Positions 1-8,498 of a DNA stretch of 64,000 nucleotides are shown here, piece by piece; within the stretch, counting starts at the first letter, position 1; each line of letters starts with the position of its first letter. The translations under genes were made by a program, and so were the position numbers. Origin of the DNA: DASZIT01 sp963770635. Its GTDB lineage: Bacteria; Actinomycetota; Acidimicrobiia; Acidimicrobiales; RAAP-2. The notes under the pieces were generated by a model. That model did no database searches. It was not told the origin of the DNA and was given only the letters and a program-made list of their open reading frames with translations. The stretch covers positions 372,001-436,000 of the forward strand of contig CAVYQI010000004.1 in NCBI GenBank assembly GCA_963770635.1, given 5' to 3'.

Positions 1-622
1 CGCCCGCCTCCCCGATGAGCGCCCCGAGGGCGGCGGGCGCCTCGAAACGGTTGAGGATGACGCAGATCCCCCCTCGGAGCAGGGTCCCGGCCGCGAACCT
101 CACCGACACCGAGTGGTACATCGGCGAACACACCAGGTGGACGTCGTCGGGCCCGAACGACCAGAGGTCGGCCTCGTCGTCGAAGGCCTCGGCGGCGGTG
201 GCGTTGTCCCACACCCCCGACCACACCCCTTTGGCCTGGCCGGTGGTCCCCGAGGTGTAGTGCATCGGTCGTCCCCGCGGGTAGGGATCCAGCTCGACCG
301 GCGTCCCGGAGTCGAGGGCGGCCAGGCCGTCCTCATCGGTCACCACCAGCCCCGGCTCGGCGTCGGCGATCAACAGGTCACGTTCGCCATCGAGCAGGGT
401 GGCGTTGAGGAGTACCGGGATCACTCCGGTCCGCAACGCTCCCAACACCGCGCAGAGAAGAGCCGCAGAAGACGGGAGGCAGAAGCCCACCCGGTCGCCG
501 GGGCCGAGGCCGGCCGATGCCAGGGAGCCGGCCGCCCGGGCCTGGGCCGCCTCGGCGTCGGTCGGGGTCAACACCTCGACGGTGACCGGGCCGCCAGATG
601 CCCGCCTCGGTTCGTCGATCAC
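1..622 (-). CDS. AMP-dependent acyl-CoA synthetase/ligase, N-terminal part
   Basis: This is the first 207 residues of an ANL-superfamily adenylating enzyme; the rest lies beyond the window edge. Such enzymes activate a carboxylic acid as acyl-AMP and transfer it to CoA. The P-loop YTSGTTGQAKGV is at about residues 122-133, preceded by the usual Rossmann-like N-terminal fold (DRVGFCLPSSAALLCAVLGA). The start is a GTG at 622-620 that overlaps the TGA stop of the upstream MFS gene (GTGA), so the two are probably co-transcribed and translationally coupled. The substrate cannot be told from the N-terminal half alone. Confidence 0.85.
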   Translation of the reverse strand, partial: MIDEPRRASGGPVTVEVLTPTDAEAAQARAAGSLASAGLGPGDRVGFCLPSSAALLCAVLGALRTGVIPVLLNATLLDGERDLLIADAEPGLVVTDEDGLAALDSGTPVELDPYPRGRPMHYTSGTTGQAKGVWSGVWDNATAAEAFDDEADLWSFGPDDVHLVCSPMYHSVSVRFAAGTLLRGGICVILNRFEAPAALGALIGEAG

Positions 623-1890
623 GGCAGCTCCTCGGTCGGAACGATCTCTGAGGCGTCATCCCGGACATCACTCAACGCCCCCAGCAGTTGGGGCCGAACA
701 ACGGCCAGCAGGATCAGGACGACCAGGAGGGTCACGGCTCCCCCGACGGTCACCGCCCGCACCCCGATGTGGTTGGCGATCTGCCCCTGGATCACCGCCC
801 CGATCGGGTACACGATTCCCAGGGCCATCATGTAGAACCCGAGGACCCGGCCCCGTGACGCCTCGGGCGCCCGGAGCTGGACCACCGTGTTGAGGCCGGC
901 CAGCACCGCGATGTAGCCGGCGCCCACCAGCAAGAAGGTCACCAGTGACCACCACAGCGCCGGCGCCAGCCCGTAGTTGATGAGGAGAAGCGGCAACAAG
1001 AACAGTGCCCCGCGCACCATCTTCCGTCGTCCGACCTGCTCGGCCAACGAGGGGAGCACCATGGCGCCGATCACCGCGCCGATGCCCTGGGCGGTGACCA
1101 ACAACGCGGTTCCCCCTGAGAACGGGTGGCCGTGGTGAAAGGCGGCGGCCATCACGGTGACGAGGGCGATGAACGGGGAGGCCAACAGGGCCACCACCGA
1201 GATGAGGATGATGGCGCTGCGACACCCCGGCTCGCGCATGGCCGTGCGGGCGCCGTCGGCGATCCGGCGGTACATTCCCTCGTTCCTGGCGATGGGCGCC
1301 GGCGGGGGCAGCCGCACCAGAGTCAAGGCGATCACCACCGCGGCGAACGACGCGGCGTTGACCGCGAAGGTCAGCGTGTAGTCGTTGTGGAGGAGGGTGA
1401 GGCCGGCGGCCGCGGGTCCGACCACCCGGCCGAGGTTGAACTGCGCGGATGACAGCGAAATCGCCCCCAGGAGATCCTCCTTGGGCACCATGTCGGGAAG
1501 CATGGCTTGATAGGCCGGAAACCCGACCGCCCCCGCGGCGCCGCCGAAGAAGGCCACGATGACCACCAGCCCCGGCTGGTCGTGCCCGGTGGCCACCAGC
1601 AGGGTCAACACGGTGGCGAAGGCCATTTCGAACAGGGTGGTGAGCTGCAACCACCGGCGTCGATCGAATCGGTCGGCCATGGCGCCGCCCACCGGAGCCA
1701 GCAGTCCGATCGGGAGGAAGCTGGCGGCAATGACCAAGGTGGTCCAACCGGCTTGGTGGCCGCTCCGGGAGTAGACCAGCAGGCCGAGGGCGATGCTTTG
1801 CATCCAGGTCCCGACATTGGAGATCAGCGCTGACGACCACAACAGGGCGAAGTTGCGTGACCGCAGGGGGCGGAGCGAGGCCAGGGGCAC
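619..1890 (-). CDS. MFS transporter (MFS_3 / EntS-like)
   Basis: This 423-residue integral membrane protein has about twelve hydrophobic segments. The loop after TM2 reads GGAMADRFDRRRW, matching the major facilitator motif A. The N-terminus (LRSRNFALLWSSALISNVGTW) is typical of the MFS_3 branch that includes enterobactin-exporter-like proteins. It probably works as a proton-coupled exporter in the plasma membrane. Its stop overlaps the start of the downstream acyl-CoA ligase gene, suggesting a two-gene unit. The substrate is unknown. Confidence 0.85.
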   Translation of the reverse strand: MPLASLRPLRSRNFALLWSSALISNVGTWMQSIALGLLVYSRSGHQAGWTTLVIAASFLPIGLLAPVGGAMADRFDRRRWLQLTTLFEMAFATVLTLLVATGHDQPGLVVIVAFFGGAAGAVGFPAYQAMLPDMVPKEDLLGAISLSSAQFNLGRVVGPAAAGLTLLHNDYTLTFAVNAASFAAVVIALTLVRLPPPAPIARNEGMYRRIADGARTAMREPGCRSAIILISVVALLASPFIALVTVMAAAFHHGHPFSGGTALLVTAQGIGAVIGAMVLPSLAEQVGRRKMVRGALFLLPLLLINYGLAPALWWSLVTFLLVGAGYIAVLAGLNTVVQLRAPEASRGRVLGFYMMALGIVYPIGAVIQGQIANHIGVRAVTVGGAVTLLVVLILLAVVRPQLLGALSDVRDDASEIVPTEELP

Positions 1891-2158
1891 CGGTCGAGGC
1901 TACCGGTCGGCGGATGGCGCCGGCCGGGTACGGGCGGGCGGGGCGGATGCGTCCCCGGCGCCGGCGAGGTCCCATCGGCCAGGCAGATCGGCAACTCGGT
2001 GGCGCTGCCGCCAGGCCGGCATCCCGGCTGGCTACCGCCTATAGGGTGAGCGGCCAAACACCGCTACGCGACTCGAAGAGGAAGTTGTGGGGACGGCCAT
2101 TAGATCCCGAACCTCTTTCCCGACGAACCTGACGGTTCTCACAGAAAGGATCGCACCC

Positions 2159-2995
2159 GTGGACACTTTCGAACGCGAGGGGCTCACCTTTGACGTGTCC
2201 GACACCGGCCCGACCGAGGGCAGGGTGGTCATCGCACTCCACGGGTTCCCGGAGGACCGCCACTGTTGGGACCCCCTGGCCGTATCCCTGGCCGGCAGCG
2301 GTTACCGCACGTTGGCGCCCGACCAACGGGGCTACTCCCCCGGTGCCCGCCCACCCGGCCGACGGGCCTACACCCTCGACCTCCTCGCCCAGGATGTCCT
2401 GGCGCTGGCCGACGAGGCCGGTGCCTCCCGCTTTGATGTCGTCGGACACGACTGGGGCGCCGCCCTGGCCTGGTATCTGGCTGGGAGCCACCCGGACCGG
2501 ATCCGCACCCTGACCGCACTTTCCGTCCCGCACCTCCAGGCGTTTCTCGAGGCCATGACCCGGAGCAGCCAGGCGTTCCACTCGTGGTACATGGCGTTCT
2601 TCCAGATCCCGAAGCTGCCCGAAGCAATCCTGAGCCGCGCCGGTGAGAAGCGGTTCGTCGGCCAGTTGCGCCGGACCGGTGTGGACGAGGATTCGGCCCG
2701 TCGCTACGCCCGCCGAGCTGCCAGTCCCGGGGCGATGACCGGACCCCTCAACTGGTACCGGGCCCTGCCGTTCGAGTTACGCAACCAGATCGGCCCGATC
2801 ACCGCCCCGACCCTCTTCGTCTGGGGCGATTCCGACCCGTTCATCACCCGGGTTGCCGCGGAGCGGTGCGCCCGGCATGTCTCGGGCCCATTCCAATTCG
2901 AGACCGTGGTCGGAGGTACGCACTGGCTTCCAACCGGTTCGGTCAACGACATCGCTCCACTTGTTCTCGGCCACCTGGCCGGCACGGCCAGCTGA
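2159..2995 (+). CDS. Alpha/beta hydrolase, epoxide hydrolase-like
   Basis: This 278-residue alpha/beta hydrolase has the oxyanion motif HGFPE at residues 28-32 and the nucleophile elbow GHDWG at 96-100. An aspartate nucleophile (D98) with Trp next to it is the epoxide hydrolase / haloalkane dehalogenase signature. The catalytic His is probably in GGTHW near the C-terminus. The start is placed at the GTG at 2159, because AAGGA lies 8 nt upstream; a longer in-frame ATG at 2087 has no such site. Hydrolysis of an epoxide is the likeliest activity; dehalogenase or ester hydrolase remain possible. Confidence 0.85.
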   Translation: MDTFEREGLTFDVSDTGPTEGRVVIALHGFPEDRHCWDPLAVSLAGSGYRTLAPDQRGYSPGARPPGRRAYTLDLLAQDVLALADEAGASRFDVVGHDWGAALAWYLAGSHPDRIRTLTALSVPHLQAFLEAMTRSSQAFHSWYMAFFQIPKLPEAILSRAGEKRFVGQLRRTGVDEDSARRYARRAASPGAMTGPLNWYRALPFELRNQIGPITAPTLFVWGDSDPFITRVAAERCARHVSGPFQFETVVGGTHWLPTGSVNDIAPLVLGHLAGTAS

Positions 2996-3019
2996 TGGTG
3001 GTCGTGCCAAGCTGAAGCG

Positions 3020-3802
3020 GTGAGCCCGATGGAATCGAGCGCCAAGGCCGAAGCCGACGCCAGCCTCCGCATGGCTCAGCGGTTGTTGGCCGAGGCGGAC
3101 GCGGTGGTGGTGCTGACGGGTGCCGGCATCTCCACCGACTCGGGCATTCCGGACTTTCGGGGTCCGAACGGGGTCTTCACCAAGAACCCCGAAGCCGAGA
3201 AGCTGGCCACCTTGAGCGCCTACCTGGCCGACCCCGAGATCCGGCGACGCGCTTGGCGCAACCGGCTCGACTCACCGACCTGGTCGGCCCGGCCGAATCC
3301 CTCCCACGTGGCTCTCACCCGATTGGCGGAGTCGGGGAAGCTCCACACCCTGGTCACCCAGAACATCGACGGGCTCCACCAGGCGGCCGGCACCGACCCG
3401 GACCTCGTCGTCGAGCTCCACGGCACCATGCACCGGGTGATGTGCATGTCGTGCGACCGGCGCTCCCCGATGGCGGAGGCCCTCGACCGGGTGCGGGCCG
3501 GAGAGGAGGACCCACCCTGCCGGGAGTGCGGAGGCATCCTCAAATCCGCCACCATCAGCTTCGGCCAGGAACTGGTGGTCGAGGACCTGCGGAGAGCCAC
3601 CCGGGCGGCCTGCGACTGCGACCTGATGCTGGCCATCGGCTCGAGCCTGGGGGTGTTCCCGGCCGCCGGCCTGGTGCCCATCGCCCGTGAGCACGGTGCC
3701 GCCCTGGTGATCGTCAACGCTGAGGAGACGGGGTTCGACTCCATTGCCGATGCGGTGGTCCGGTTGCCGATCGGGGAGGCCGTTCCCGCCCTGGTGGGCT
3801 GA
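3020..3802 (+). CDS. cobB: Sir2-family NAD-dependent protein deacylase
   Basis: This 260-residue sirtuin carries GAGIS followed by DSGIPDFRG at residues 34-48, TQNIDGLH near 113, and the catalytic His in ELHGTMH near 133. A structural zinc site is formed by CMSC and CREC, and GSSLGVFPAAGL binds NAD. Sirtuins remove acyl groups from lysines using NAD+, and in bacteria commonly regulate acyl-CoA synthetases. The start is GTG. It follows the hydrolase gene by 24 nt on the same strand and may share its transcript. All key residues are present. Confidence 0.93.
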   Translation: MSPMESSAKAEADASLRMAQRLLAEADAVVVLTGAGISTDSGIPDFRGPNGVFTKNPEAEKLATLSAYLADPEIRRRAWRNRLDSPTWSARPNPSHVALTRLAESGKLHTLVTQNIDGLHQAAGTDPDLVVELHGTMHRVMCMSCDRRSPMAEALDRVRAGEEDPPCRECGGILKSATISFGQELVVEDLRRATRAACDCDLMLAIGSSLGVFPAAGLVPIAREHGAALVIVNAEETGFDSIADAVVRLPIGEAVPALVG

Positions 3803-3841
3803 CCGCCCGGTTGAGGGTGGCGGCGCCGACGGCCGAGGGGG

Positions 3842-3961
3842 CTACTTGTCGAGCTTGATCTTGCGCCGGGGCCGGAGGGCGAACCACCAGACGCTGGCCA
3901 TGGTGGCGACGATGGTGACGGCGGCCGCCGGCTTCACGAGCTTGCGCGAACGATCTGACAT
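3842..3961 (-). CDS. Small single-span membrane protein
   Basis: This 39-residue frame starts MSDRSRKLVKP, has one hydrophobic segment (AAAVTIVATMASVWWFAL) and ends with a basic tail RPRRKIKLDK. A GGAGG lies only one base from the ATG, which is unusually close. The charge pattern fits a small inner-membrane protein, but no family is recognised and coding status is uncertain. Confidence 0.4.
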   Translation of the reverse strand: MSDRSRKLVKPAAAVTIVATMASVWWFALRPRRKIKLDK

Positions 3962-4081
3962 GCCTCCGACGTTACCCGCCGGGATGGGCCTTCCGGATGC
4001 GGGCGCCGGAATTGCCGGATTCTTCGCCGACTCATATCCGCTCCATACTGTTTTCTTAGGCACCGGTCCGATGCTTGGGTC

Positions 4082-4345
4082 ATGTCCCACGACCCGAATC
4101 AATTACCCGGTGAAGGAGCCGGCGTCCCGGCCCGCCGGCCAGGCGAAGAGCCCCCCAAGCCGCCTCGTGTCTGGAAGGGCGTCGTCACGCTCGCGGTGAT
4201 GGCCGTGCTGGTGGGAGCGGTGACGGGGGTCGGGGTGCTGGAAGCCGACAGTCTCCACACCGTGCCGATTTCCAGTAGTGCCGCCGCCCCGACGGTCACG
4301 GTGGCCGGGGCGACCGCCTCACCGGCCGCCGCCGGAGCTTCCTAG
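4082..4345 (+). CDS. Hypothetical membrane-anchored protein
   Basis: This 87-residue protein has a Pro/Gly-rich cytoplasmic N-terminus, one hydrophobic span at about residues 32-53 (GVVTLAVMAVLVGAVTGVGV) and a Ser/Ala/Thr-rich tail outside. No domain is recognised. It follows the divergent small membrane gene at 3842-3961 after about 120 nt. The topology supports a membrane-anchored protein; the function is unknown. Confidence 0.5.
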   Translation: MSHDPNQLPGEGAGVPARRPGEEPPKPPRVWKGVVTLAVMAVLVGAVTGVGVLEADSLHTVPISSSAAAPTVTVAGATASPAAAGAS

Positions 4346-4456
4346 GCCGCGTCTCAATCTCCGGATCAGCCGGGGCGGGGCTGACCGGGTTCATGGGGAA
4401 TCCGGATCTGCACGCCACCGTTTGCCGACGGTCCCCCCACCGGCAAGAGTCGCGAG

Positions 4457-5122
4457 GTGGCCGACGACCGAGTGGTGGACTGGCTGGTCTTCGACCTCGG
4501 CGAGACTCTGGTCGACGAGACCGAGAATTGGGGGCGGTGGGCTGACTATCTCGGGGTCCCCCGGTTGACCTTCTTCGCCGTCCTGGGTTCGGTCATCGCC
4601 GATCGACGGCCCCACGTCGACGTCTTCGGGTATTTCCGCCCCGGCTTCGACCTCGAGGCCGAGATCGTCAAGAAATTGGCGGCCGGGTATCCGTGGACGT
4701 TCGAGGAGTCTGACCTCTACCCGGATGCTCTGCCGGCGCTGTTGGCCCTGAAGGCATCCGGCTACCGGTTGGCGGTGATCGGGAACCAGACCGCGTCGGC
4801 TTCCCGATTCATGGCGAGACTCCCGGTGGAGCTGACCGCCACCTCGGACGAGTGGGGGGTGGCGAAACCCGACCCGGCGTTCTTTGCCCGAATGAAACAC
4901 GAACTCGGGGCCACAGCCAACCGCATCGCCTATGTCGGCGATCGGGTGGACAACGACGTGTTACCCGCCCGCCGGGCCGGGATGGTCTCGGTGCACCTGA
5001 GGCGGGGGCCCTGGGGGATCATCCAGGCGGGATGGGCGGAGGCGATCGAGGCCGATATTCGCCTCGATTCGCTGGCCGAATTGGAAGCGGCACTGAGGAC
5101 GTTCCCGCCGGCGATGCCGTGA
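4457..5122 (+). CDS. HAD-family hydrolase
   Basis: This 221-residue protein of the haloacid dehalogenase superfamily opens with motif I as FDLGETLVDE. The second catalytic acid is therefore displaced: the usual DxDxT is DLGET here, a pattern found in some HAD branches. Motif II is near VIGNQTAS, motif III is in GVAKPDPAFF and motif IV is GDRVDNDVLPA. It is probably a small-molecule phosphatase. The start is GTG at 4457. The gene stands alone ahead of two SRPBCC genes. Confidence 0.8.
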   Translation: MADDRVVDWLVFDLGETLVDETENWGRWADYLGVPRLTFFAVLGSVIADRRPHVDVFGYFRPGFDLEAEIVKKLAAGYPWTFEESDLYPDALPALLALKASGYRLAVIGNQTASASRFMARLPVELTATSDEWGVAKPDPAFFARMKHELGATANRIAYVGDRVDNDVLPARRAGMVSVHLRRGPWGIIQAGWAEAIEADIRLDSLAELEAALRTFPPAMP

Positions 5123-5182
5123 ACCCCACGGAGGGCGCCTCCGGCCACGACAGGGTTTGCCTCGAGGTCGTAGTGTCGTTTC

Positions 5183-5653
5183 GTGCGCGATTCAGTGACC
5201 GTCCATATTCAGGCTCCGCCCGAACGGGTCTGGGCGTTGGTGAGCGACATCACCAACACCGGCAAGTTCAGTCCGGAGACCTTCGAGGCCGAGTGGCTGG
5301 AGGGCGCCACCGGGCCCGCGGTCGGGGTGCGGTTCCGGGGCCACGTCCGCCGCAACGAGCGTGGGCCGGTCTACTGGACGCAGTGCAAGATCACCGTCTC
5401 CGAACCGGGCCGCGAGTTCGTCTTCGCGGTCGCCGGACCCGGAGGGAAGCCCGTCAATACCTGGGGCTATCGCTTCGAGCCGAGCGGGGACGGCACCGAT
5501 GTCACCGAGTGGTTCGAACTGACCGATACGCCGGTACTCCGGTTCTACTGGAAACTCGCCGGAAAAGCCCGCGGCCGCACCAACGTGAACGGCATGCGGG
5601 CCACCCTCGAACGCATCAAAGCGGTCGCCGAGGCACCCGAGCCGGCCCAGTAG
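5183..5653 (+). CDS. SRPBCC-family protein (polyketide cyclase/dehydrase-like)
   Basis: This 156-residue START-like protein begins VTVHIQAPPERVWALVSDITN, the standard first strand and helix of the SRPBCC fold, and ends with a long C-terminal helix after a WFELTDTP strand. Members bind hydrophobic ligands in a deep cavity. The start is GTG. It is followed after 21 nt by a second SRPBCC gene, so the two are likely co-transcribed. The ligand is unknown. Confidence 0.75.
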   Translation: MRDSVTVHIQAPPERVWALVSDITNTGKFSPETFEAEWLEGATGPAVGVRFRGHVRRNERGPVYWTQCKITVSEPGREFVFAVAGPGGKPVNTWGYRFEPSGDGTDVTEWFELTDTPVLRFYWKLAGKARGRTNVNGMRATLERIKAVAEAPEPAQ

Positions 5654-5674
5654 ATTCGAAATGGATGCCGCGAC

Positions 5675-6130
5675 TTGATCGTCGGTGAGGCCCGCGTCAG
5701 GGTGGCGGTGTCCCCCGCCGACGTACTCGCCTTCGTGCTCGATCTGGCGCGGTACCGGCAGGCGGATCACAAGATCGGTCGCGTCGGCCCGGTGACGCGG
5801 GACGGCGCCGGCGGGACCGCGGTGTTCTCTGGGCGGATCAAGGGAATGCCGGGGCCGAGGGGTACCTATCCCTTCGTCCTGACGCCCACGTCGCTCAAGT
5901 TCGGAACGCCGACCGCCGGACCGGCTCGCTGGTTCCTGAATTTCGAGGGTTCGTTCGAGTGCACGGAGACCGCGACCGGAACCGACGTCGTTCATCGCGA
6001 AGTCTTCGACTTCAAGCGTCCCTGGCAGTGGTTCCTCGACCCGCTGCTGCGCAAATGGCTCGAGAACGACACCACCGAAGAGATGGCCCGCTTCAAGGAT
6101 CTCGTCGAGGGCGGCACTGCTGGCTCCTGA
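5675..6130 (+). CDS. SRPBCC-family protein
   Basis: This 151-residue protein starts with the SRPBCC pattern VRVAVSPADVLAFVLDLARYRQAD and ends with a helix (WLENDTTEEMARFKDLV). A TTG at 5675 is the only in-frame start near the N-terminal strand, because the nearby ATGs are out of frame. It is the second of a tandem SRPBCC pair, and may act on or carry a lipid-like ligand together with its neighbour. Confidence 0.7.
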   Translation: MIVGEARVRVAVSPADVLAFVLDLARYRQADHKIGRVGPVTRDGAGGTAVFSGRIKGMPGPRGTYPFVLTPTSLKFGTPTAGPARWFLNFEGSFECTETATGTDVVHREVFDFKRPWQWFLDPLLRKWLENDTTEEMARFKDLVEGGTAGS

Positions 6131-6165
6131 TCCCCGGATGGCGATGGTCTCCGACCGTGGTCAGA

Positions 6166-7554
6166 TCATGAGGTGGCCAGGAAGACGTTCTTGACGTCGC
6201 TGTAGGCATCCAGTGCCTCGAGTCCCAGCTCCCGGCCAAACCCGGACTGCTTCATCCCGCCAAAGCTGGTCTGGACCCGGACCGAGCCGTTGGAGTTCAC
6301 CGAGAGGTTCCCGGCATCGACACCTCGGGCCACGCGCAACGCTTTCGCACCGTCTCCGGTCCAGATGGACCCGGCCAACCCGTAGGGGGTGTCGTTGGCC
6401 AACCGCACCGCGTCGGCTTCGTCATCGAAGGGAATCACCACCACCACCGGACCGAAGATCTCCTCGCGGGCCAGGCGCCATTCCGGCTTGGCCGGGGCGA
6501 CCACGGTGGGCGGGAACCAGAATCCCGGACCGGTGGGAAGGCCTCCGCGGGCGCACGGCTCGACCGCGTCTTGACCCGGGTCGCCCATGCCCGCCCCCAG
6601 AAACCCGGCCACCACCTCACGGCGATCGGCCGACGCCAGTGGCCCCATCTCGGTTTCGGGGTCGGTGGGGTCGCCGACCCGCCAGGCATCGACGGCGGCG
6701 ACGAACAAGGCCAGGAACCGGTCGAAGGCCGACCGCTCGACGAGGATCCGGCTCCGGGCGCAGCAGTCCTGACCGGCATTGGCGAAGACGCCGTCCGGGG
6801 CGGCGGCGGCGGCCCGCTCGAGGTCGGCGTCGGCGAACACGATGTTGGCCGATTTCCCTCCCAGCTCCAGGGTCACCCGCTTGATGGTCCCGGCCGCCGT
6901 GCACATGACTTCCCGTCCGACGGCGGTCGAACCGGTGAAGGCCACCTTGGCCACATCGGGATGCTCGGCCAGCCGCGCCCCCACGGTTGGGCCGCCCCCC
7001 ACCACCACCTGGAGCACCCCTTCGGGGATGCCGGCATCGAGGGCGAGCTCGGCCAGCCGCAGGGCGGACAGCGGCGTCAACTCCGCCGGCTTCACCACGA
7101 TGGTGTTGCCGGTGGCGAGAGCGGGGCCGACCTTCCATGAGGTGATGGCGACCGGGAAGTTCCAGGGGATGATGGCGCCCACCACCCCGAGGGGCTCATG
7201 GAAGGTGAGGTCCACCCCCCCGGCCACCGGGACGGTGGCGCCCCGGTGCTTGTCCACTGCCCCGGCGTAGAAGTGGAGGACCTCGGCGACCATGCCGACC
7301 TCTCCCCGGCTGTCGGCGATGGGCTTACCCACGTTGGCCGTCTCGAGCTGGGCGATCTCCTCGGCGTGCTCCTCGACCTGGGCGGCAAACCGTCGGATCA
7401 GCCGGGCCCGATCGGCCGGGGACACCGCCCGCCAGGCCGGACCCGCCTCCTTGGCCCGGGCCACCGCGGCATCGGTCTCGTCGACACCTGCTATCGGCAC
7501 CCTGGCGATGACCATCTCGGTGGCCGGGTTGACCACCGAATACTCGTCGCTCAT
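6166..7554 (-). CDS. NAD(P)-dependent aldehyde dehydrogenase
   Basis: This 462-residue ALDH oxidises an aldehyde to the acid. Visible landmarks are PWNFP in the cofactor fold, FTGSTAVGREV, the general base in TLELGGKS, the catalytic Cys in NAGQDCCARSR (two adjacent Cys, the second at the usual place) and EIFGPV. The start is the ATG at 7554; the 130 nt between it and the divergent SDR gene probably hold both promoters. With the SDR and the glutamine-synthetase-like gene it forms an apparent catabolic trio. The substrate is not determinable. Confidence 0.92.
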   Translation of the reverse strand: MSDEYSVVNPATEMVIARVPIAGVDETDAAVARAKEAGPAWRAVSPADRARLIRRFAAQVEEHAEEIAQLETANVGKPIADSRGEVGMVAEVLHFYAGAVDKHRGATVPVAGGVDLTFHEPLGVVGAIIPWNFPVAITSWKVGPALATGNTIVVKPAELTPLSALRLAELALDAGIPEGVLQVVVGGGPTVGARLAEHPDVAKVAFTGSTAVGREVMCTAAGTIKRVTLELGGKSANIVFADADLERAAAAAPDGVFANAGQDCCARSRILVERSAFDRFLALFVAAVDAWRVGDPTDPETEMGPLASADRREVVAGFLGAGMGDPGQDAVEPCARGGLPTGPGFWFPPTVVAPAKPEWRLAREEIFGPVVVVIPFDDEADAVRLANDTPYGLAGSIWTGDGAKALRVARGVDAGNLSVNSNGSVRVQTSFGGMKQSGFGRELGLEALDAYSDVKNVFLATS

Positions 7555-7683
7555 GGCGCCCCCGGAACTCGTCGAGATTCCGATACGAGGGCTCGGCCTG
7601 ATGGAAGCATGGACCAGTATCCCATTGTCGTTGAAGTGCCAGTAGCGTGCGGGCCTACCATTCCTGCACCCACGGAGAAGTCG

Positions 7684-8460
7684 ATGGCCCGTCTGGACGG
7701 CAAGGTTGCGGTGATCACCGGAGCCGGAAGCGGCATCGGCCGGGTGGCGGCGATGCTGTTCGCCGCCGAAGGGGCCAAGGTGGTGGTGGCCGACGTGGTC
7801 GCCGACCACGCCGGGTCGGTGGTGGACGAGATCGTCGCCGGCGGAGGAACCGCCCTGGCGGTCACCGTCGATGTGTCGGACGAGTCGCAGGTGGAGGCCA
7901 TGGTGGCGGCGGCCGTGACTACCTACGGCGGGCTCCAGGTGTTGTTCAACAACGCCGGGATCTTTCCCGATGACGACGGTGGGGTCCTCGACACCCCGCC
8001 GGAAACCTGGCAGCGGGTCATGGAGGTCAACCTGAAGGGGGTGTGGCTGGGTTGCCGGGCCGCCGTCCCGGCCATGCTGGCCTCCGGCGGCGGCTCCATC
8101 ATCAACGTCGCCTCGTTCGTCGCCCTCATGGGGGCGGCCACCGCCCAGATCGCCTACACCGCATCGAAAGGCGGCGTCCTGGCCATGACCCGGGAGCTGG
8201 CGGTGGAGTATGCCCGACAGGGGATCCGGGCCAACTCGCTGTGCCCGGGCCCCATCGAGACCCCGTTGCTGGCCGAACTGCTCGCCGATCCCGAACGGCG
8301 CCAACGCCGTCTGGTCCACATCCCCATCGGCCGATTCGGCCGACCGGAGGAGATCGCCAAGGCGGCCCTGTTTCTGGCCTCCGACGACGCATCGTTCATC
8401 ACCGGATCGGCACTGGTGGTCGACGGTGGCATCACCGCCGCCTACGTGACACCGGAGTAG
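7684..8460 (+). CDS. Short-chain dehydrogenase/reductase
   Basis: This 258-residue classical SDR has the cofactor motif GAGSGIGR near residue 13, an NNAG motif near 88 and the active-site YTASKGG. The acidic residue after strand 2 (VVADVV) favours NAD(H). The C-terminal GSALVVDGG is typical of the 3-oxoacyl reductase-like branch. It is divergent from the aldehyde dehydrogenase and 38 nt ahead of the glutamine-synthetase-like gene. It lacks the insert of mycofactocin-coupled SDRs. Confidence 0.9.
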   Translation: MARLDGKVAVITGAGSGIGRVAAMLFAAEGAKVVVADVVADHAGSVVDEIVAGGGTALAVTVDVSDESQVEAMVAAAVTTYGGLQVLFNNAGIFPDDDGGVLDTPPETWQRVMEVNLKGVWLGCRAAVPAMLASGGGSIINVASFVALMGAATAQIAYTASKGGVLAMTRELAVEYARQGIRANSLCPGPIETPLLAELLADPERRQRRLVHIPIGRFGRPEEIAKAALFLASDDASFITGSALVVDGGITAAYVTPE

Positions 8461-8498
8461 CGCTGGACGGGCGGGCCAGCCTGGGTCAAAGTGCTGAG

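Noticed and set aside
7684..8460. A second mycofactocin-coupled SDR
   Set aside because: It lacks the insertion after strand 2 that marks that group and looks like an ordinary NAD-dependent SDR.
8043..8498. Long plus-strand frame reading through the SDR gene into the GS-like gene
   Set aside because: It is an alternative frame of the SDR; family similarity of the ligase starts only at about 8499.
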